Shown: positions 18,602-28,423 of the stretch, piece after piece | Layout of the letters: every line of letters begins with the position of its first letter | How positions within the stretch are numbered: the first letter of the stretch is position 1 | Assembly (NCBI RefSeq): GCF_007489285.1 | Contig: NZ_VLIY01000003.1 | Location: forward strand, 326,431-390,430 | Direction: 5' to 3' | Length of the DNA: 64,000 bases | Source of the DNA: Skermania sp. ID1734 | GTDB taxonomy: Bacteria; Actinomycetota; Actinomycetes; Mycobacteriales; Mycobacteriaceae | Position numbers and translations under genes: made by a program | Notes under the pieces: generated by a model | The model's input: the letters and a program-made list of their open reading frames with translations, nothing else | Databases searched by the model: none | Told to the model about the DNA's origin: nothing

Positions 18602-19416
18602 ATGTGGCAGTGAAGACCCGCAACGGGACCAAGGCCCGCAATGAGATCAAGGCCCGCAACGAGACGCCGCGGCGGGGCAAGAAGGAACACAAGCCCGCGA
18701 AAAAGCAGACAGCGCAACAGAAGGCAGCGCAACAGAAGGCAGCGCAACAGCGTCAGGGCGGCGCGCTCGCCGTGCGCAAGAAGCCAACCGAGGACGCGGC
18801 CGGCGCCAAATCCGGCGCGGCCCGGCGCGCCTACGAGCGCCGTCAGCAACGCGCGACCCTCGTACTCGGCCCCGGCGCGACGCCGGGCACGCTGCCGCGG
18901 CGAGCCAACTCGCTGGCCGCCAAAATCCCTTATGTCGCAACAATTCTGGGCCTCCTCGGGGCCGGCCTGGTGGTCACCCTGCTGCTGACCACCCGTTCGG
19001 CGGAAGATAGCTACCAACTCACCGACGCGCGCGACACCAATCAGCACCTGTCCCAGGTGAAGGCCGGTCTCGAACGCGACGTTGCCGCCGCCGATTCCGC
19101 CCCGGACCTCGCCGCACGGGCGCGCCAACTCGGAATGATCCCGGCCGTCGACCCGGCGCGGCTGGTCGTCGCGCCGGACGGATCGGTGCAGGTGGTCGGC
19201 AAGCCGGCACCGGCCCAGGGCGCGCCGGCGCCGCTGTTGAACGCATCGAATCCGTCCCTGTCGCTGTCGGAAGCGCCGACGTATGTCACGCCCCAGCCGC
19301 AGCCGACCGTCACCCGCGCCACGCCGCAAGTGACTAATGGGGCGCAAGTGAATGCTTCGGGTGAACAATTGGTGCCCATGAGCATTCCGGCGGGCACTGG
19401 GGGCCACGGGCAGTGA
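18598..19416 (+). CDS. ftsL: FtsL-like septum protein (Rv2164c orthologue)
   Basis: A 272-residue bitopic membrane protein in the usual ftsL position between rsmH and pbpB. The cytoplasmic N-tail (about 1-110) is very basic and contains two sets of tandem repeats, KARNET-like and AQQKA. One membrane helix (about 113-133) precedes a short coiled segment ([27 protein letters not shown]), then [20 protein letters not shown], typical of FtsL-like proteins, and a Pro/Thr-rich periplasmic tail. FtsL forms a complex with FtsQ/DivIB and FtsB and activates FtsW-FtsI. It overlaps both neighbours by four bases (GTGA). Confidence 0.82.
   Translation: MNVAVKTRNGTKARNEIKARNETPRRGKKEHKPAKKQTAQQKAAQQKAAQQRQGGALAVRKKPTEDAAGAKSGAARRAYERRQQRATLVLGPGATPGTLPRRANSLAAKIPYVATILGLLGAGLVVTLLLTTRSAEDSYQLTDARDTNQHLSQVKAGLERDVAAADSAPDLAARARQLGMIPAVDPARLVVAPDGSVQVVGKPAPAQGAPAPLLNASNPSLSLSEAPTYVTPQPQPTVTRATPQVTNGAQVNASGEQLVPMSIPAGTGGHGQ
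18613..18666 (+). repeat. Three 18-base tandem repeats inside ftsL
   Basis: Three in-frame units encode [12 protein letters not shown] and KARNET in the cytoplasmic tail of the FtsL-like protein. The units at 18631 and 18649 differ at few bases, consistent with recent slippage duplication. Confidence 0.75.
18712..18756 (+). repeat. Three 15-base tandem repeats inside ftsL
   Basis: GCGCAACAGAAGGCA occurs twice in tandem (18712-18741), followed by a diverged third unit beginning GCGCAACAG. The encoded pentapeptide AQQKA repeats in the FtsL-like N-terminal tail. Confidence 0.8.
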
Positions 19417-21287
19417 GTCGGGTTCCGCAGACACGACCACGCGCCAAGCGGGGTACGGCCATGCGATTCAGGCTGGGCACCGGGCGCGCGGTCATGCTGA
19501 TCGCGCTGCTCGTCGCCGCAGTCCAGTTGCTGTGGGTGCAGACAGCCGCGGCGCCCAGGCTCTCGGCCGAAGCGGCCAGCCAGCGCACGGTCACCCAGAT
19601 CGACCCGGCGATCCGCGGGCCGGTCGTCGACCGCAACGGCAAGGTGCTCGCCTTCACCGCCGAGGCCAAGTCGTTGACCTTCCAGCCGGTGCGGGTCCGC
19701 AAGGACCTGGCCACCGCCAAGGCCAAGGATCCAAAGGCGCCGGACCCGCAGCAGCGGCTGGCCGACATTGCCAAGTTCATCGATGAAAAGCTTTCCAGCC
19801 CGGACGCTTTCGCGAACAGGAGCTCGGCCACCCAGGACATCAGCGAAGAGAGCCTGCTCAACAAGCTGCAGAGCAACGAGACGTTCGTCTACCTCGCCCG
19901 CGGCGTGGACCCGGCGGTCGCCGCCACAATCAGCGAGAAGTACCCCGAGGTGGGCCTGGAGCGGCAGAACCTGCGCCAGTACCCGGGTGGTGCGCTGGCC
20001 GCCAACATCATCGGCGCCACCGGCTGGGACGGCCACGGGCTGCTGGGGCTCGAGTCGTCGATGGATTCCGAGCTTGCCGGCACCGACGGATCACACACCT
20101 ACGACCGCGGCTCGGACGGCGCCGTCATCCCCGGCAGTTGGCGTGACGTGCAGCCGGCGGTCAACGGTTCCAAGGTCGAGCTGACCATCGATTCCGATCT
20201 GCAGTACTACGTGCAGCAGCAGGTCCAGCAGGCCAAGAACATGTCCGGCGCCAAGGACGCCTCGGCCGTGGTGCTCGACGCGCGCACCGGGCAGGTGCTG
20301 GCCATGAGCAACAACGACACCTTCAACGCGGCGCTCGGCGTCGGCAACGCGAAGAGCAACCAGCTCAACAACCTGTCGGTGACCACCCCGTACGAGCCGG
20401 GCTCGGTGAACAAGATCATCACCGCGTCGGCGGCGATCGAATACGGGGTCACCAACCCCGAGGAAGTTCTGCAGGTGCCGGGCAGTATCCGGATGGGCGG
20501 GGTCAGCGTCAGCGACGCCTGGTCGCACGGCGTCATGCCGTACACCACGACCGGTGTGTTCGGAAAGTCGTCCAATGTCGGCACGCTGATGCTGGCGCAG
20601 CGGGTGGGCCCGGATCGCTGGTGGGACACCATGAAGAAGTTCGGCCTCGGCCAGCGCACCGACGTCGGACTGCCCGGCGAGAGCTCCGGCTTCGTGCCCA
20701 GCCGCGACCAATGGTCGGGCAGCACCTTCGCGAACCTCCCTATCGGGCAGGGTCTTTCGATGACTCTGCTGCAGATGACCGGGATGTATCAGGCGATCGC
20801 CAACGACGGCGTGCGGATTCCGCCGCGGATCGTCAAGGCCACCGTCGACTCTTCCGGGCACGTGACCGACGAGCCGCAGCCGGACGGAATTCGCGTGGTC
20901 AGCGCGCAGACCGCGCAGACTGTGCGCCGCATGTTCGAGGCGGTCGTACAGCGCGACCCGATGGGATACCAGCAGGGCACCGGCACGCCGGCGGCGGTCG
21001 CGGGCTATCAGATATCCGGCAAGACCGGCACCGCGCAGCAGGTCGACCCGAAGTGCAAGTGCTACTCGAACAGCACCTACTGGATCACGTTCGCTGGCAT
21101 GGCACCGGCCGACAACCCGCGGTACGTCATCGGCATCATGCTCGACGCCCCCGTTCGCGGCGTCGATGGCCGCGGCGGTGAATCAGCGGCGCCGCTGTTC
21201 CACAACATCGCGTCCTGGTTACTCCAGCGCGACAGCGTTCCGCTCTCGCCCGAGCCGGCGCCGAAGCTGATTCTGCAGGCGGACTGA
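19413..21287 (+). CDS. pbpB: Penicillin-binding protein PbpB (FtsI), septal transpeptidase
   Basis: A 624-residue class B PBP that cross-links septal peptidoglycan with FtsW. A short cytoplasmic basic tail and one membrane helix (about 26-44) precede the pedestal domain. The catalytic motifs are intact: SVNK (Ser331-Lys334), SSN (386-388) and KTGT (537-540). It carries no PASTA repeats. GTG at 19413 overlaps the ftsL stop. A 148-base gap before murE contains repeats and a hairpin, so murE may have its own signals. The conserved RGPVVDRNG (about 68-76) marks the dimerisation module. Confidence 0.96.
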   Translation: MSRVPQTRPRAKRGTAMRFRLGTGRAVMLIALLVAAVQLLWVQTAAAPRLSAEAASQRTVTQIDPAIRGPVVDRNGKVLAFTAEAKSLTFQPVRVRKDLATAKAKDPKAPDPQQRLADIAKFIDEKLSSPDAFANRSSATQDISEESLLNKLQSNETFVYLARGVDPAVAATISEKYPEVGLERQNLRQYPGGALAANIIGATGWDGHGLLGLESSMDSELAGTDGSHTYDRGSDGAVIPGSWRDVQPAVNGSKVELTIDSDLQYYVQQQVQQAKNMSGAKDASAVVLDARTGQVLAMSNNDTFNAALGVGNAKSNQLNNLSVTTPYEPGSVNKIITASAAIEYGVTNPEEVLQVPGSIRMGGVSVSDAWSHGVMPYTTTGVFGKSSNVGTLMLAQRVGPDRWWDTMKKFGLGQRTDVGLPGESSGFVPSRDQWSGSTFANLPIGQGLSMTLLQMTGMYQAIANDGVRIPPRIVKATVDSSGHVTDEPQPDGIRVVSAQTAQTVRRMFEAVVQRDPMGYQQGTGTPAAVAGYQISGKTGTAQQVDPKCKCYSNSTYWITFAGMAPADNPRYVIGIMLDAPVRGVDGRGGESAAPLFHNIASWLLQRDSVPLSPEPAPKLILQAD

Positions 21288-21303
21288 GCCTTTTACGGCG
21301 CAC

Positions 21304-21318
21304 CTCGCGCAGCGCGAG
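21304..21318 (+). other. Small hairpin after pbpB
   Basis: CTCGCG-CAG-CGCGAG is a perfect 6-base stem 17 bases after the pbpB stop. No T-tract follows, so termination is uncertain. Confidence 0.3.
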
Positions 21319-21371
21319 TCATGACGGCCACCACACCGGCGCTAGCAGGCATCGACCTGACGGACCGGTAA

Positions 21372-21403
21372 CCTGACACGTTGGTTCCCTGAGACGTTGG
21401 TTC
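21372..21403 (+). repeat. Two 16-base tandem repeats upstream of murE
   Basis: CCTGACACGTTGGTTC (21372-21387) is followed directly by CCTGAGACGTTGGTTC (21388-21403), 15 of 16 identical. They end 32 bases before the murE GTG, in the position expected of an operator or a promoter duplication. Confidence 0.5.
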
Positions 21404-21435
21404 CGCCCAGCTAGCCATGCCCGGAGAGGAGTGAG

Positions 21436-22983
21436 GTGGTCGCGCCCATCGATCAGTCGCCCGCGCTGCGGCCGTCACACCCGCCGACGACCGATGTGCG
21501 TGCCCTAGCGTCCCAGGTCGGTGCCCGCGTCGAGGGCCCCGAATCGGCCTCGGTCAGCGGAATCGAACTGCGGGCCCAAGCCGTGCAGCAGGGCGATCTC
21601 TTCGCGGCACTGCCCGGCGCCAAGGTGCACGGCGCGCAGTTCGCGGGCGAGGCGCTCGGCAACGGCGCGGTCGCTATCTTTACCGACGCGGCCGGTGCCG
21701 CACTGATCAGTGCGGATGTGCCGGTCTTGGTGCATCCCGATCCCCGCGCGGTGCTCGGCGAGTTGTCCGCCACCATCTACGGCCACCCGTCGGAGCGGAT
21801 GCAGGTGATCGGGATCACCGGAACCTCCGGCAAGACCACCACGTCCTATCTCGTCGAGGCCGCGCTGGCGGCCGCCGGGCGGCGAACGGGATTGATCGGA
21901 ACCATCGAAACCCGCATGGCCGGTCGTCAGGTCCCCAGCGCGCTGACCACGCCGGAAGCCCCGAACCTGCACGCGATGTTCGCGCTCATGCTCGAGCAGG
22001 GCGTGGATTCGGTGGTGATGGAGGTGTCCAGCCACGCGCTGGCGCTCGGACGGGTGGATGGGACCAGGTTCCAGATCGGGGCGTTCACCAACCTTTCACA
22101 GGATCATCTGGACTTTCACGCCACCTTCGAGGACTATTTCGCGGCGAAGTGCCGGCTGTTCGACCCCGACTCGGCCGTGCACGCCGGCCGCGCGGTCGTG
22201 TGCGTCGACGACGAATGGGGTCGGCGGATGGCGGCGCTCGCTGCGCAACCGGCGGTCACGGTGGCCACCACCCGCGACGCCGACTGGCGGGCAACGAATG
22301 TCGCGCTGGGTGCGCTCGGCGCGCAGTCGTTCGATGCGATCGGTCCCGACGGGGCGGTGCTGCCCGTGACGCTTGGTTTGCCGGGTCGCTACAACGTCGC
22401 CAACGCGTTGCTGGCGGTCGCCGTGTGCGCCGAGGCCGGGATCGATCCGGCAATAGCGGCCGCGGCGGTGGCCGGGGTGGCGGTGCCCGGACGCGTCGAA
22501 CGGGTTGACCGAGGGCAGCCGTTTCTGGCGGTTGTCGACTACGCGCACAAGCCCGCCGCCCTGGAGGCGGTGCTCGATACGTTGCGCGGCCACACCGACG
22601 GCCGAATCGCGCTGGTCGTCGGCGCGGGCGGCGACCGCGACACCGGCAAACGACCGCTCATGGGAGCGGTGGGCGCCCGCAAGGCCGACCTTTTGGTCAT
22701 CACCGACGACAATCCCCGCACCGAGGTACCGGCAACGATTCGTGCCGCGCTGCGCGCGGGCGCCGAGGCAGCCACCGATGGGCGCGCCGATATTCGCGAG
22801 ATCGGCGACCGCGCCGCCGCAATCGCGGCCGCGGTGGACTGGGCGGCCGCGGGCGACGTCGTGATCGTCGCAGGCAAAGGACACGAAACAGGGCAGGAGA
22901 TCAACGCCGTGAAGCACCCGTTCGACGATCGGGACGTGCTCGCCCGTGCGATCGAGGCACGGTTGGCGGGTCGGACGTCATGA
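21436..22983 (+). CDS. murE: UDP-MurNAc-L-Ala-D-Glu:meso-diaminopimelate ligase MurE
   Basis: A 515-residue cytosolic Mur ligase adding meso-diaminopimelate to the peptidoglycan precursor. ATP-binding [14 protein letters not shown] is at about 126-139, and [15 protein letters not shown] and [14 protein letters not shown] are typical. DDNPRTE carries the DNPR motif that selects meso-DAP over lysine, so a DAP-type wall is expected. GTG at 21436 has GGAGAGGAG upstream; an in-frame alternative was not needed. Its stop overlaps the murF start (ATGA). Confidence 0.96.
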   Translation: MVAPIDQSPALRPSHPPTTDVRALASQVGARVEGPESASVSGIELRAQAVQQGDLFAALPGAKVHGAQFAGEALGNGAVAIFTDAAGAALISADVPVLVHPDPRAVLGELSATIYGHPSERMQVIGITGTSGKTTTSYLVEAALAAAGRRTGLIGTIETRMAGRQVPSALTTPEAPNLHAMFALMLEQGVDSVVMEVSSHALALGRVDGTRFQIGAFTNLSQDHLDFHATFEDYFAAKCRLFDPDSAVHAGRAVVCVDDEWGRRMAALAAQPAVTVATTRDADWRATNVALGALGAQSFDAIGPDGAVLPVTLGLPGRYNVANALLAVAVCAEAGIDPAIAAAAVAGVAVPGRVERVDRGQPFLAVVDYAHKPAALEAVLDTLRGHTDGRIALVVGAGGDRDTGKRPLMGAVGARKADLLVITDDNPRTEVPATIRAALRAGAEAATDGRADIREIGDRAAAIAAAVDWAAAGDVVIVAGKGHETGQEINAVKHPFDDRDVLARAIEARLAGRTS

Positions 22984-24482
22984 TCGAGTTGTCGCTCGGC
23001 GAGATCGCCGACATCGTCGGTGGCACCCTGGCCGACTGCCCCGATCCCGAGGTCCGGGTGACCGGCACCGTCGAATTCGACTCGCGCAAGATCGGCTCGG
23101 GCGGGCTGTTCCTGGCGCTGCCCGGTGCGCGCGTGGACGGCCATGACCATGCCGCTGCGGCCGTCGCGGCCGGTGCCGCGGGAGTGTTGGCGGCTCGGCC
23201 GGTGGGCGTGCCCGCGATCGTCGTCGACCCGTTGCCCGCTGATCAGATCGACACGGCCGCAATGGCTTTGGAACATGACACGGACGGGTCAGGAGCGGCC
23301 GTGCTCGCCGCGCTGGCCAAGCTGGCTCGGGCGAGCGTGGACCGGCTCGCCGAAACCACCACCGTGGTGGGCGTGACCGGTTCGTCGGGCAAGACCTCCA
23401 CCAAGGACCTGCTCGCTGCCGTGCTCGCGCCGCTCGGTCCGGTGGTGGCGCCACCCGGCTCGTTCAACAACGAACTCGGCCATCCCTGGACGGCGTTGCG
23501 TGCCGACGCGCAGACCAAGTTCCTGGTGCTCGAAATGTCCGCGCGCGGTATCGGCCACATCGCCGCCCTGGCCGAAACTGCGCCGCCGCGCATCGGCGTG
23601 GTCCTCAATGTCGGCACCGCCCACCTCGGTGAGTTCGGCTCCCGCGACGCGATCGCCCAGGCCAAGGGTGAATTGGTCGAGGCGCTGCCGGCTGCCGCCG
23701 ACGGCGGAGTCGCGGTCCTCAACGCCGACGACCCGCTGGTGGCCGCCATGGCCGAGCGCACCCGTGCCCGCGTGGTGCTCGTCGGGCAGTCGGCAGCGGC
23801 GCAGGTGCGCGCCGAGGACGTCACGCTGGATGAGCAGGCGCGGGCGTCGTTCACCCTGGTCGCGCCCGGCGGCTCGGTGCCCGTTCGCCTCGCCGTACAC
23901 GGCGAACACCAGGTCGGCAACTCGTTGTCGGCGGCGGCGGTGGCGTTGGAATGCGGCGCGACGCTCGATCAGGTCGCCACCGCCCTGGCCGGTGCCAAGG
24001 CCGCCTCGGCGCGACGGATGGACGTGCAGACCACGCCCGACGGCATCACGGTCATCAACGACAGCTACAACGCCAACCCGGACTCGATGCGGGCGGCGCT
24101 GAAGGCGCTGGCCTCCATGGCACGTGGCGAGCACGGTTCCCGGCGCACGTGGGCGGTCCTCGGAGAGATGGCCGAGCTCGGCGAGGATTCGGTGCTCGAG
24201 CACGACGCGATCGGCCGGCTCGCCGTGCGCCTCGACATCTCCCGGCTGGTGGTGGTGGGCACGTCCCGGCCGCCGCGGGCCATGCATCAGGGAGCGGTGA
24301 TGGAGGGCTCCTGGGGCATCGAATCGGTGCTGATGCCCGACATCCCGGCCGCGATCGAACTGCTCGCCGGACAGGTCGCGCCCGGCGATCTGGTGCTGGT
24401 GAAGGCGTCGCAGTCAATCGGGCTGTGGCAGGTGGCCGAGACGTTACTGTCGCAGCACACGGATACGGAGGCAGCCACGTGA
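22980..24482 (+). CDS. murF: UDP-MurNAc-tripeptide:D-Ala-D-Ala ligase MurF
   Basis: A 500-residue Mur ligase adding D-Ala-D-Ala to complete the cytosolic UDP-MurNAc-pentapeptide. Domain 1 contains [23 protein letters not shown]. The P-loop is [15 protein letters not shown] (about 134-148), and [16 protein letters not shown] is a strong MurF signature. ATG at 22980 overlaps murE by four bases, and the stop overlaps the mraY GTG in the same way. Confidence 0.96.
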   Translation: MIELSLGEIADIVGGTLADCPDPEVRVTGTVEFDSRKIGSGGLFLALPGARVDGHDHAAAAVAAGAAGVLAARPVGVPAIVVDPLPADQIDTAAMALEHDTDGSGAAVLAALAKLARASVDRLAETTTVVGVTGSSGKTSTKDLLAAVLAPLGPVVAPPGSFNNELGHPWTALRADAQTKFLVLEMSARGIGHIAALAETAPPRIGVVLNVGTAHLGEFGSRDAIAQAKGELVEALPAAADGGVAVLNADDPLVAAMAERTRARVVLVGQSAAAQVRAEDVTLDEQARASFTLVAPGGSVPVRLAVHGEHQVGNSLSAAAVALECGATLDQVATALAGAKAASARRMDVQTTPDGITVINDSYNANPDSMRAALKALASMARGEHGSRRTWAVLGEMAELGEDSVLEHDAIGRLAVRLDISRLVVVGTSRPPRAMHQGAVMEGSWGIESVLMPDIPAAIELLAGQVAPGDLVLVKASQSIGLWQVAETLLSQHTDTEAAT

Positions 24483-25558
24483 GACAGATTCTCTTCGCGT
24501 CTGGGATTGCCTTGGCCGTCTCCATTCTGCTCACGCCGCTGCTGATCAAGACGTTTTCCCGGCAAGGCTTCGGCCAGGAAATCCGGGTGGAGGGCCCGGC
24601 CAGCCACCAGTCCAAGCGCGGGACGCCGACCATGGGTGGCGTCGCCATTCTGGCCGGACTGTGGGCGGGCTACTGGGGTTCGCACCTGATCGGGATCATC
24701 TACGACGCCGACGGACCGTCGGTCTCCGGGCTGCTCGTGCTGGGGCTGGCCACGGCACTGGGCGGTGTCGGCTTTCTCGACGACTTCATCAAGATCCGTA
24801 AGCAGCGCAATCTGGGTCTGAACGCCACCGGGAAGTATGTCGGCCAGATCATTTCGGCGGTCATCTTCGGCGTGCTGGCCATGGGTTTTCACGGTGCCAG
24901 CGGGCTCACGCCCGGCAGCGCGCACCTGTCCTACGTCCGCGACATCACCACGGTGGCCACCGGTTCGGTCGTCTTTGTGTTGTTCGTCTGCCTGCTGGTG
25001 ATCTCGTGGTCGAACTCGGTGAATCTCACCGACGGGCTGGACGGCCTGGCCGCCGGCTCGATGGGCCTCGTGCTCGGCGCCTACGTGATCATCACGTTCT
25101 GGCAGTACCGCAACGCCTGCGAGACCAGCCCGGGCCAGGGGTGTTACGACGTGCGGGATCCGCTCGACCTGGCGTTGATCTGCGGTGCCGGGGCCGGGGC
25201 GTGTATCGGATTCCTCTGGTGGAACGCCGCACCCGCGAAGATTTTCATGGGCGACACGGGCTCGCTGGCGCTGGGCGGCCTGCTTGCCGGACTGTCGATC
25301 ACCACCCGCACCGAGCTGCTCATGGTGGTCATCGGTGCGCTGTTCGTCGCGGAGGCGGCGTCGGTGGTGATTCAGGTGGCGGTGTTCCGGTCGTCGCGGC
25401 GGCGGGTGTTCCGGATGGCGCCGTTCCATCACCATTTCGAACTTGCCGGGTGGGCCGAAACCACGGTGATCATCAGATTCTGGCTGCTGGCGGCGATCGC
25501 GTCCGCGGCCGGCCTGGCGTTGTTCTACAGCGAATATTTGTCGGCGATCGGCGACTGA
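24479..25558 (+). CDS. mraY: Phospho-N-acetylmuramoyl-pentapeptide transferase MraY
   Basis: A 359-residue membrane enzyme with about ten helices that transfers phospho-MurNAc-pentapeptide to undecaprenyl (or decaprenyl) phosphate, forming lipid [11 protein letters not shown] near residue 40, GFLDDFIKI (about 98-106), [13 protein letters not shown] (about 181-193), [11 protein letters not shown] and the HHHFE motif (FHHHFELAG) are all intact. GTG at 24479 overlaps the murF stop. murD begins four bases after its stop. Confidence 0.96.
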   Translation: MRQILFASGIALAVSILLTPLLIKTFSRQGFGQEIRVEGPASHQSKRGTPTMGGVAILAGLWAGYWGSHLIGIIYDADGPSVSGLLVLGLATALGGVGFLDDFIKIRKQRNLGLNATGKYVGQIISAVIFGVLAMGFHGASGLTPGSAHLSYVRDITTVATGSVVFVLFVCLLVISWSNSVNLTDGLDGLAAGSMGLVLGAYVIITFWQYRNACETSPGQGCYDVRDPLDLALICGAGAGACIGFLWWNAAPAKIFMGDTGSLALGGLLAGLSITTRTELLMVVIGALFVAEAASVVIQVAVFRSSRRRVFRMAPFHHHFELAGWAETTVIIRFWLLAAIASAAGLALFYSEYLSAIGD

Positions 25559-25562
25559 CCCG

Positions 25563-27011
25563 ATGGGGGAGAGTCTCGCACGGCTCGCCGGCGCCCACGT
25601 GCTGGTCACCGGCTGGGGAGTGTCCGGTCGGGCGCTCATCGCGCCGTTGACCGAACTGGGTGCGGTGATCACCGTGACCGACGGCAACGCGGCGGCACTA
25701 GCCGAGGTCCGCGAACTGGGTCATGCCACCGCAACACCGGATCCAGCGGCGCTCGACGGCATCGACCTGGTCATCACCAGCCCGGGCTGGCGGCCCGAAT
25801 CGCCGGTGCTCGCGGCCGCGGCGGCGCGCGGTATCCCAATCTGGGGCGATGTCGAATTCTCTTGGCGGGTGGACCAATCCGGGCTCTATGGTCCGCCGCG
25901 GCAGTGGCTGGTCGTCACCGGAACCAACGGCAAAACCACCACCACGTCGATGCTGCACGCGATCCTGCAGGCCGCCCGGATAGCGAGCGCCGCCTGCGGG
26001 AACATCGGGCTGCCGGTGCTCGACGCACTGCGCGCCGAGCCGCGGGTGCAGGCGCTCGCCGTGGAGTTGTCGTCGTTCCAGCTGCACTGGGCGCCATCGG
26101 TGCGCCCGGCCGCGGGTGTGGTGCTCAACATCGCCGAAGACCATCTGGACTGGCACGGTGGCATGGCCGGTTACGTGGCCGCCAAGGCGCGTGCGCTGAC
26201 CGGTGCGGTCGGCGTCGTGGGCCTCGACGATCCGGTCGCCGCCGGTTTGCTCGCCACCGGCACGGCACGACGCATGCTCGGCTTCCGGCTCGGTGAACCC
26301 GCGCCCGGCGAACTCGGCGTGCGGTCGGGGGAGTTGGTCGACCGGGCATTCGGCGACGACGAGCCGCTGATGAGCGCTGCCCGGATCAGCCCGCCGGGTC
26401 CCGCTGGAGTCGCCGACGCGCTCGCCGCGGCGGCGCTCGCGCGCGCGATAGGCGTTGCGCCCCAAGCGGTGCGCACCGGGCTCACCGGCTACCGCGTCGG
26501 CCCGCACCGCGCGGCACTGGTCCGCGAACTCGACGGCGTGGAGTTCATTGACGATTCCAAGGCGACCAATCCGCACGCCGCTCGCTCGTCGCTTCTGGCG
26601 CACGAGCGGGTGGTGTGGCTGGCGGGCGGCCAACTCAAGGGCGCGTCGGTGGACGAGTTGATCGCCGAGATCGGCCCACGTCTGGTCGCGGCGGTGTTGA
26701 TCGGCGTCGACGCCGGCCAGATTGCGCAAGCTTTGGCGCGACACGCGCCGGATGTGCCGGTGGTTGTACTACCGAGGCGTAACGATGCTGTTGTGACGAA
26801 TGTGATTGATGTGGTTCACGGGACAGCAGACGACGTCATGCGCGCAGCCGTCCGGCAGGCAGCGCGGTTCAGCGGTCCCGGAGACGCGGTGGTGCTGGCG
26901 CCCGCAGCGGCCTCGCTGGACATGTTCACCAGCTACGGCCACCGCGGCGACAGCTTCGCAGCGGCCGTGGCGCAATTGAGCGCCAGCGACCTGGCCGGGC
27001 GAGCGCGGTGA
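25563..27011 (+). CDS. murD: UDP-MurNAc-L-alanine:D-glutamate ligase MurD
   Basis: A 482-residue Mur ligase adding D-glutamate. The N-terminal HVLVTGWGVSGRALI domain binds UDP-MurNAc-Ala. ATP-binding VTGTNGKTTTTSML lies at about 117-130, followed by AVELSSFQLHW and NIAEDHLDWHGGM; the later FIDDSKATNPHAA is family-specific. ATG at 25563 follows the mraY stop by four bases. The stop overlaps ftsW (GTGA). Confidence 0.95.
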   Translation: MGESLARLAGAHVLVTGWGVSGRALIAPLTELGAVITVTDGNAAALAEVRELGHATATPDPAALDGIDLVITSPGWRPESPVLAAAAARGIPIWGDVEFSWRVDQSGLYGPPRQWLVVTGTNGKTTTTSMLHAILQAARIASAACGNIGLPVLDALRAEPRVQALAVELSSFQLHWAPSVRPAAGVVLNIAEDHLDWHGGMAGYVAAKARALTGAVGVVGLDDPVAAGLLATGTARRMLGFRLGEPAPGELGVRSGELVDRAFGDDEPLMSAARISPPGPAGVADALAAAALARAIGVAPQAVRTGLTGYRVGPHRAALVRELDGVEFIDDSKATNPHAARSSLLAHERVVWLAGGQLKGASVDELIAEIGPRLVAAVLIGVDAGQIAQALARHAPDVPVVVLPRRNDAVVTNVIDVVHGTADDVMRAAVRQAARFSGPGDAVVLAPAAASLDMFTSYGHRGDSFAAAVAQLSASDLAGRAR

Positions 27012-28417
27012 CCGGCAACCAGCCACGCACCTATATCGGAACGTGGCTGGCCCGCCCACTCGCGTCGTTCCACCTGATCGTCACCATCGCCACGCTGCTG
27101 ACGGTGCTCGGTCTGGTCATGGTGCTTTCGGCGTCGAGTGTGGAGGCCTACACCGAAGGGCATTCCCCGTATTCGCTGTTCACCCAGCAGGCGATCTTCG
27201 CCGGCCTGGGCCTGGTGCTGTTCTACGTCGCGTTGCGGACGCCCATCCGGGCGCTGCGCAAGCTGTCGTTTCCGGCGTTTGCCGTGTCGGTGGTCGCGCT
27301 GGTGCTGGTCCTGATCCCCGGTATCGGCGTGATGGCCCAGGGCGGTCGGCGGTGGTTCTACCTGGGTCCGGTGTCGGTGCAGCCGTCGGAGGTGGCCAAG
27401 GTGACCCTCGCGCTGTGGGGGGCGCATCTACTGGCGTCTCGACAATCGCAGCGGGCCAGTCTCAAGGACATCATCGTCCCGCTGGTGCCGGCCGGGGTCG
27501 TGGTCTGCATGCTCGTCGTCTTGCAGCCGAACCTGTCCACGACCATCACCCTCGGCATCATTCTGGCGGCGCTGCTGTGGTTCGGCGGTCTGCCGCCGCG
27601 GATCTTCGCCGGCTTGATCGGCGTCGGCGGCCTGCTGGCGGCTGTGCTTGCGGTTTCGGCGGGCTACCGCTCCGCGCGGGTGCAGGCCTTCTTCAACCCG
27701 GGTTCGGACCCGCAGGGCATCGGTTATCAGGCCAGGCAGGCAATGTATTCGCTGGCCGACGGCGGGATTTGGGGCCGTGGTCTCGGTCAGAGCCGGGCCA
27801 AGTGGAATTACCTGCCCAACTCGCACAACGACTTCATCTTCGCGATCATCGGCGAGGAACTCGGCTTCCTCGGCTGCGCACTGGTGATCGGGCTGTTCGC
27901 GCTGCTGGTCTACGCGGGCCTGCGGATCGCGACCCGGTCCGTGGACCCGTTCCTGCGCCTGCTCACCGCCACCGCCACCACCTGGATCGTCATTCAGGCC
28001 TTCATCAACATCGGCTATGTGGTCGGGCTGCTGCCGGTGACCGGTCTGCAGCTGCCGTTGGTGTCGGCGGGCGGTTCATCGCTTGCCATTACCCTGTTGA
28101 TGTTCGGCATCATCGCCAACGCGGCTCGGCACGAGCCGGAGGCGATCGCGGCGCTGCATGCCGGACAGGACGGTAGGTTCAGCCGACTGCTGCGGTTGCC
28201 CAAGCCCGAGCCGTATTCGCCGGCGCGGGCCCGGGCCACTCGGCCGGAGGCGACTCGCCGTGCAGCGGTACGGCAGGCACAATTGCGGCAGTCGCAAGTG
28301 CGGCGCTCGCAGGTACGGCAGGCGCAGGTGCGGCAGAGCACAGTGCACCGCGAGCCACCCCGGCGCGGTGAGCGCAGGATGTCGTATGACCGGCGGGTGA
28401 GCGGAGAGCGGAGATAA
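27008..28417 (+). CDS. ftsW: Septal peptidoglycan glycosyltransferase FtsW (SEDS family)
   Basis: A 469-residue SEDS protein with about ten membrane helices that polymerises lipid II at the septum with PbpB. Recognised segments are GGRRWFYLGPVSVQPSEVAKVTL, NLPNSHNDFIFAIIGEELGFLG (as YLPNSHNDFIF) and the C-terminal GLLPVTGLQLPLVSAGGSS. The cytoplasmic C-tail (about 385-469) is strongly basic and contains five tandem VRQAQ-like pentapeptides. In M. tuberculosis the FtsW tail contacts the acidic FtsZ C-terminus; here FtsZ also ends in an acidic DVDDDVDVP stretch, so the same contact is likely. Confidence 0.93.
   Translation: MTGNQPRTYIGTWLARPLASFHLIVTIATLLTVLGLVMVLSASSVEAYTEGHSPYSLFTQQAIFAGLGLVLFYVALRTPIRALRKLSFPAFAVSVVALVLVLIPGIGVMAQGGRRWFYLGPVSVQPSEVAKVTLALWGAHLLASRQSQRASLKDIIVPLVPAGVVVCMLVVLQPNLSTTITLGIILAALLWFGGLPPRIFAGLIGVGGLLAAVLAVSAGYRSARVQAFFNPGSDPQGIGYQARQAMYSLADGGIWGRGLGQSRAKWNYLPNSHNDFIFAIIGEELGFLGCALVIGLFALLVYAGLRIATRSVDPFLRLLTATATTWIVIQAFINIGYVVGLLPVTGLQLPLVSAGGSSLAITLLMFGIIANAARHEPEAIAALHAGQDGRFSRLLRLPKPEPYSPARARATRPEATRRAAVRQAQLRQSQVRRSQVRQAQVRQSTVHREPPRRGERRMSYDRRVSGERR
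28268..28342 (+). repeat. Five 15-base tandem repeats in the ftsW C-terminal tail
   Basis: Five in-frame 15-base units encode VRQAQ, LRQSQ, VRRSQ, VRQAQ and VRQST. They add a positively charged, Gln-rich stretch to the cytoplasmic tail. The units are diverged, so the repeat is not very recent. Confidence 0.75.
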
Positions 28418-28423
28418 GAGAGC

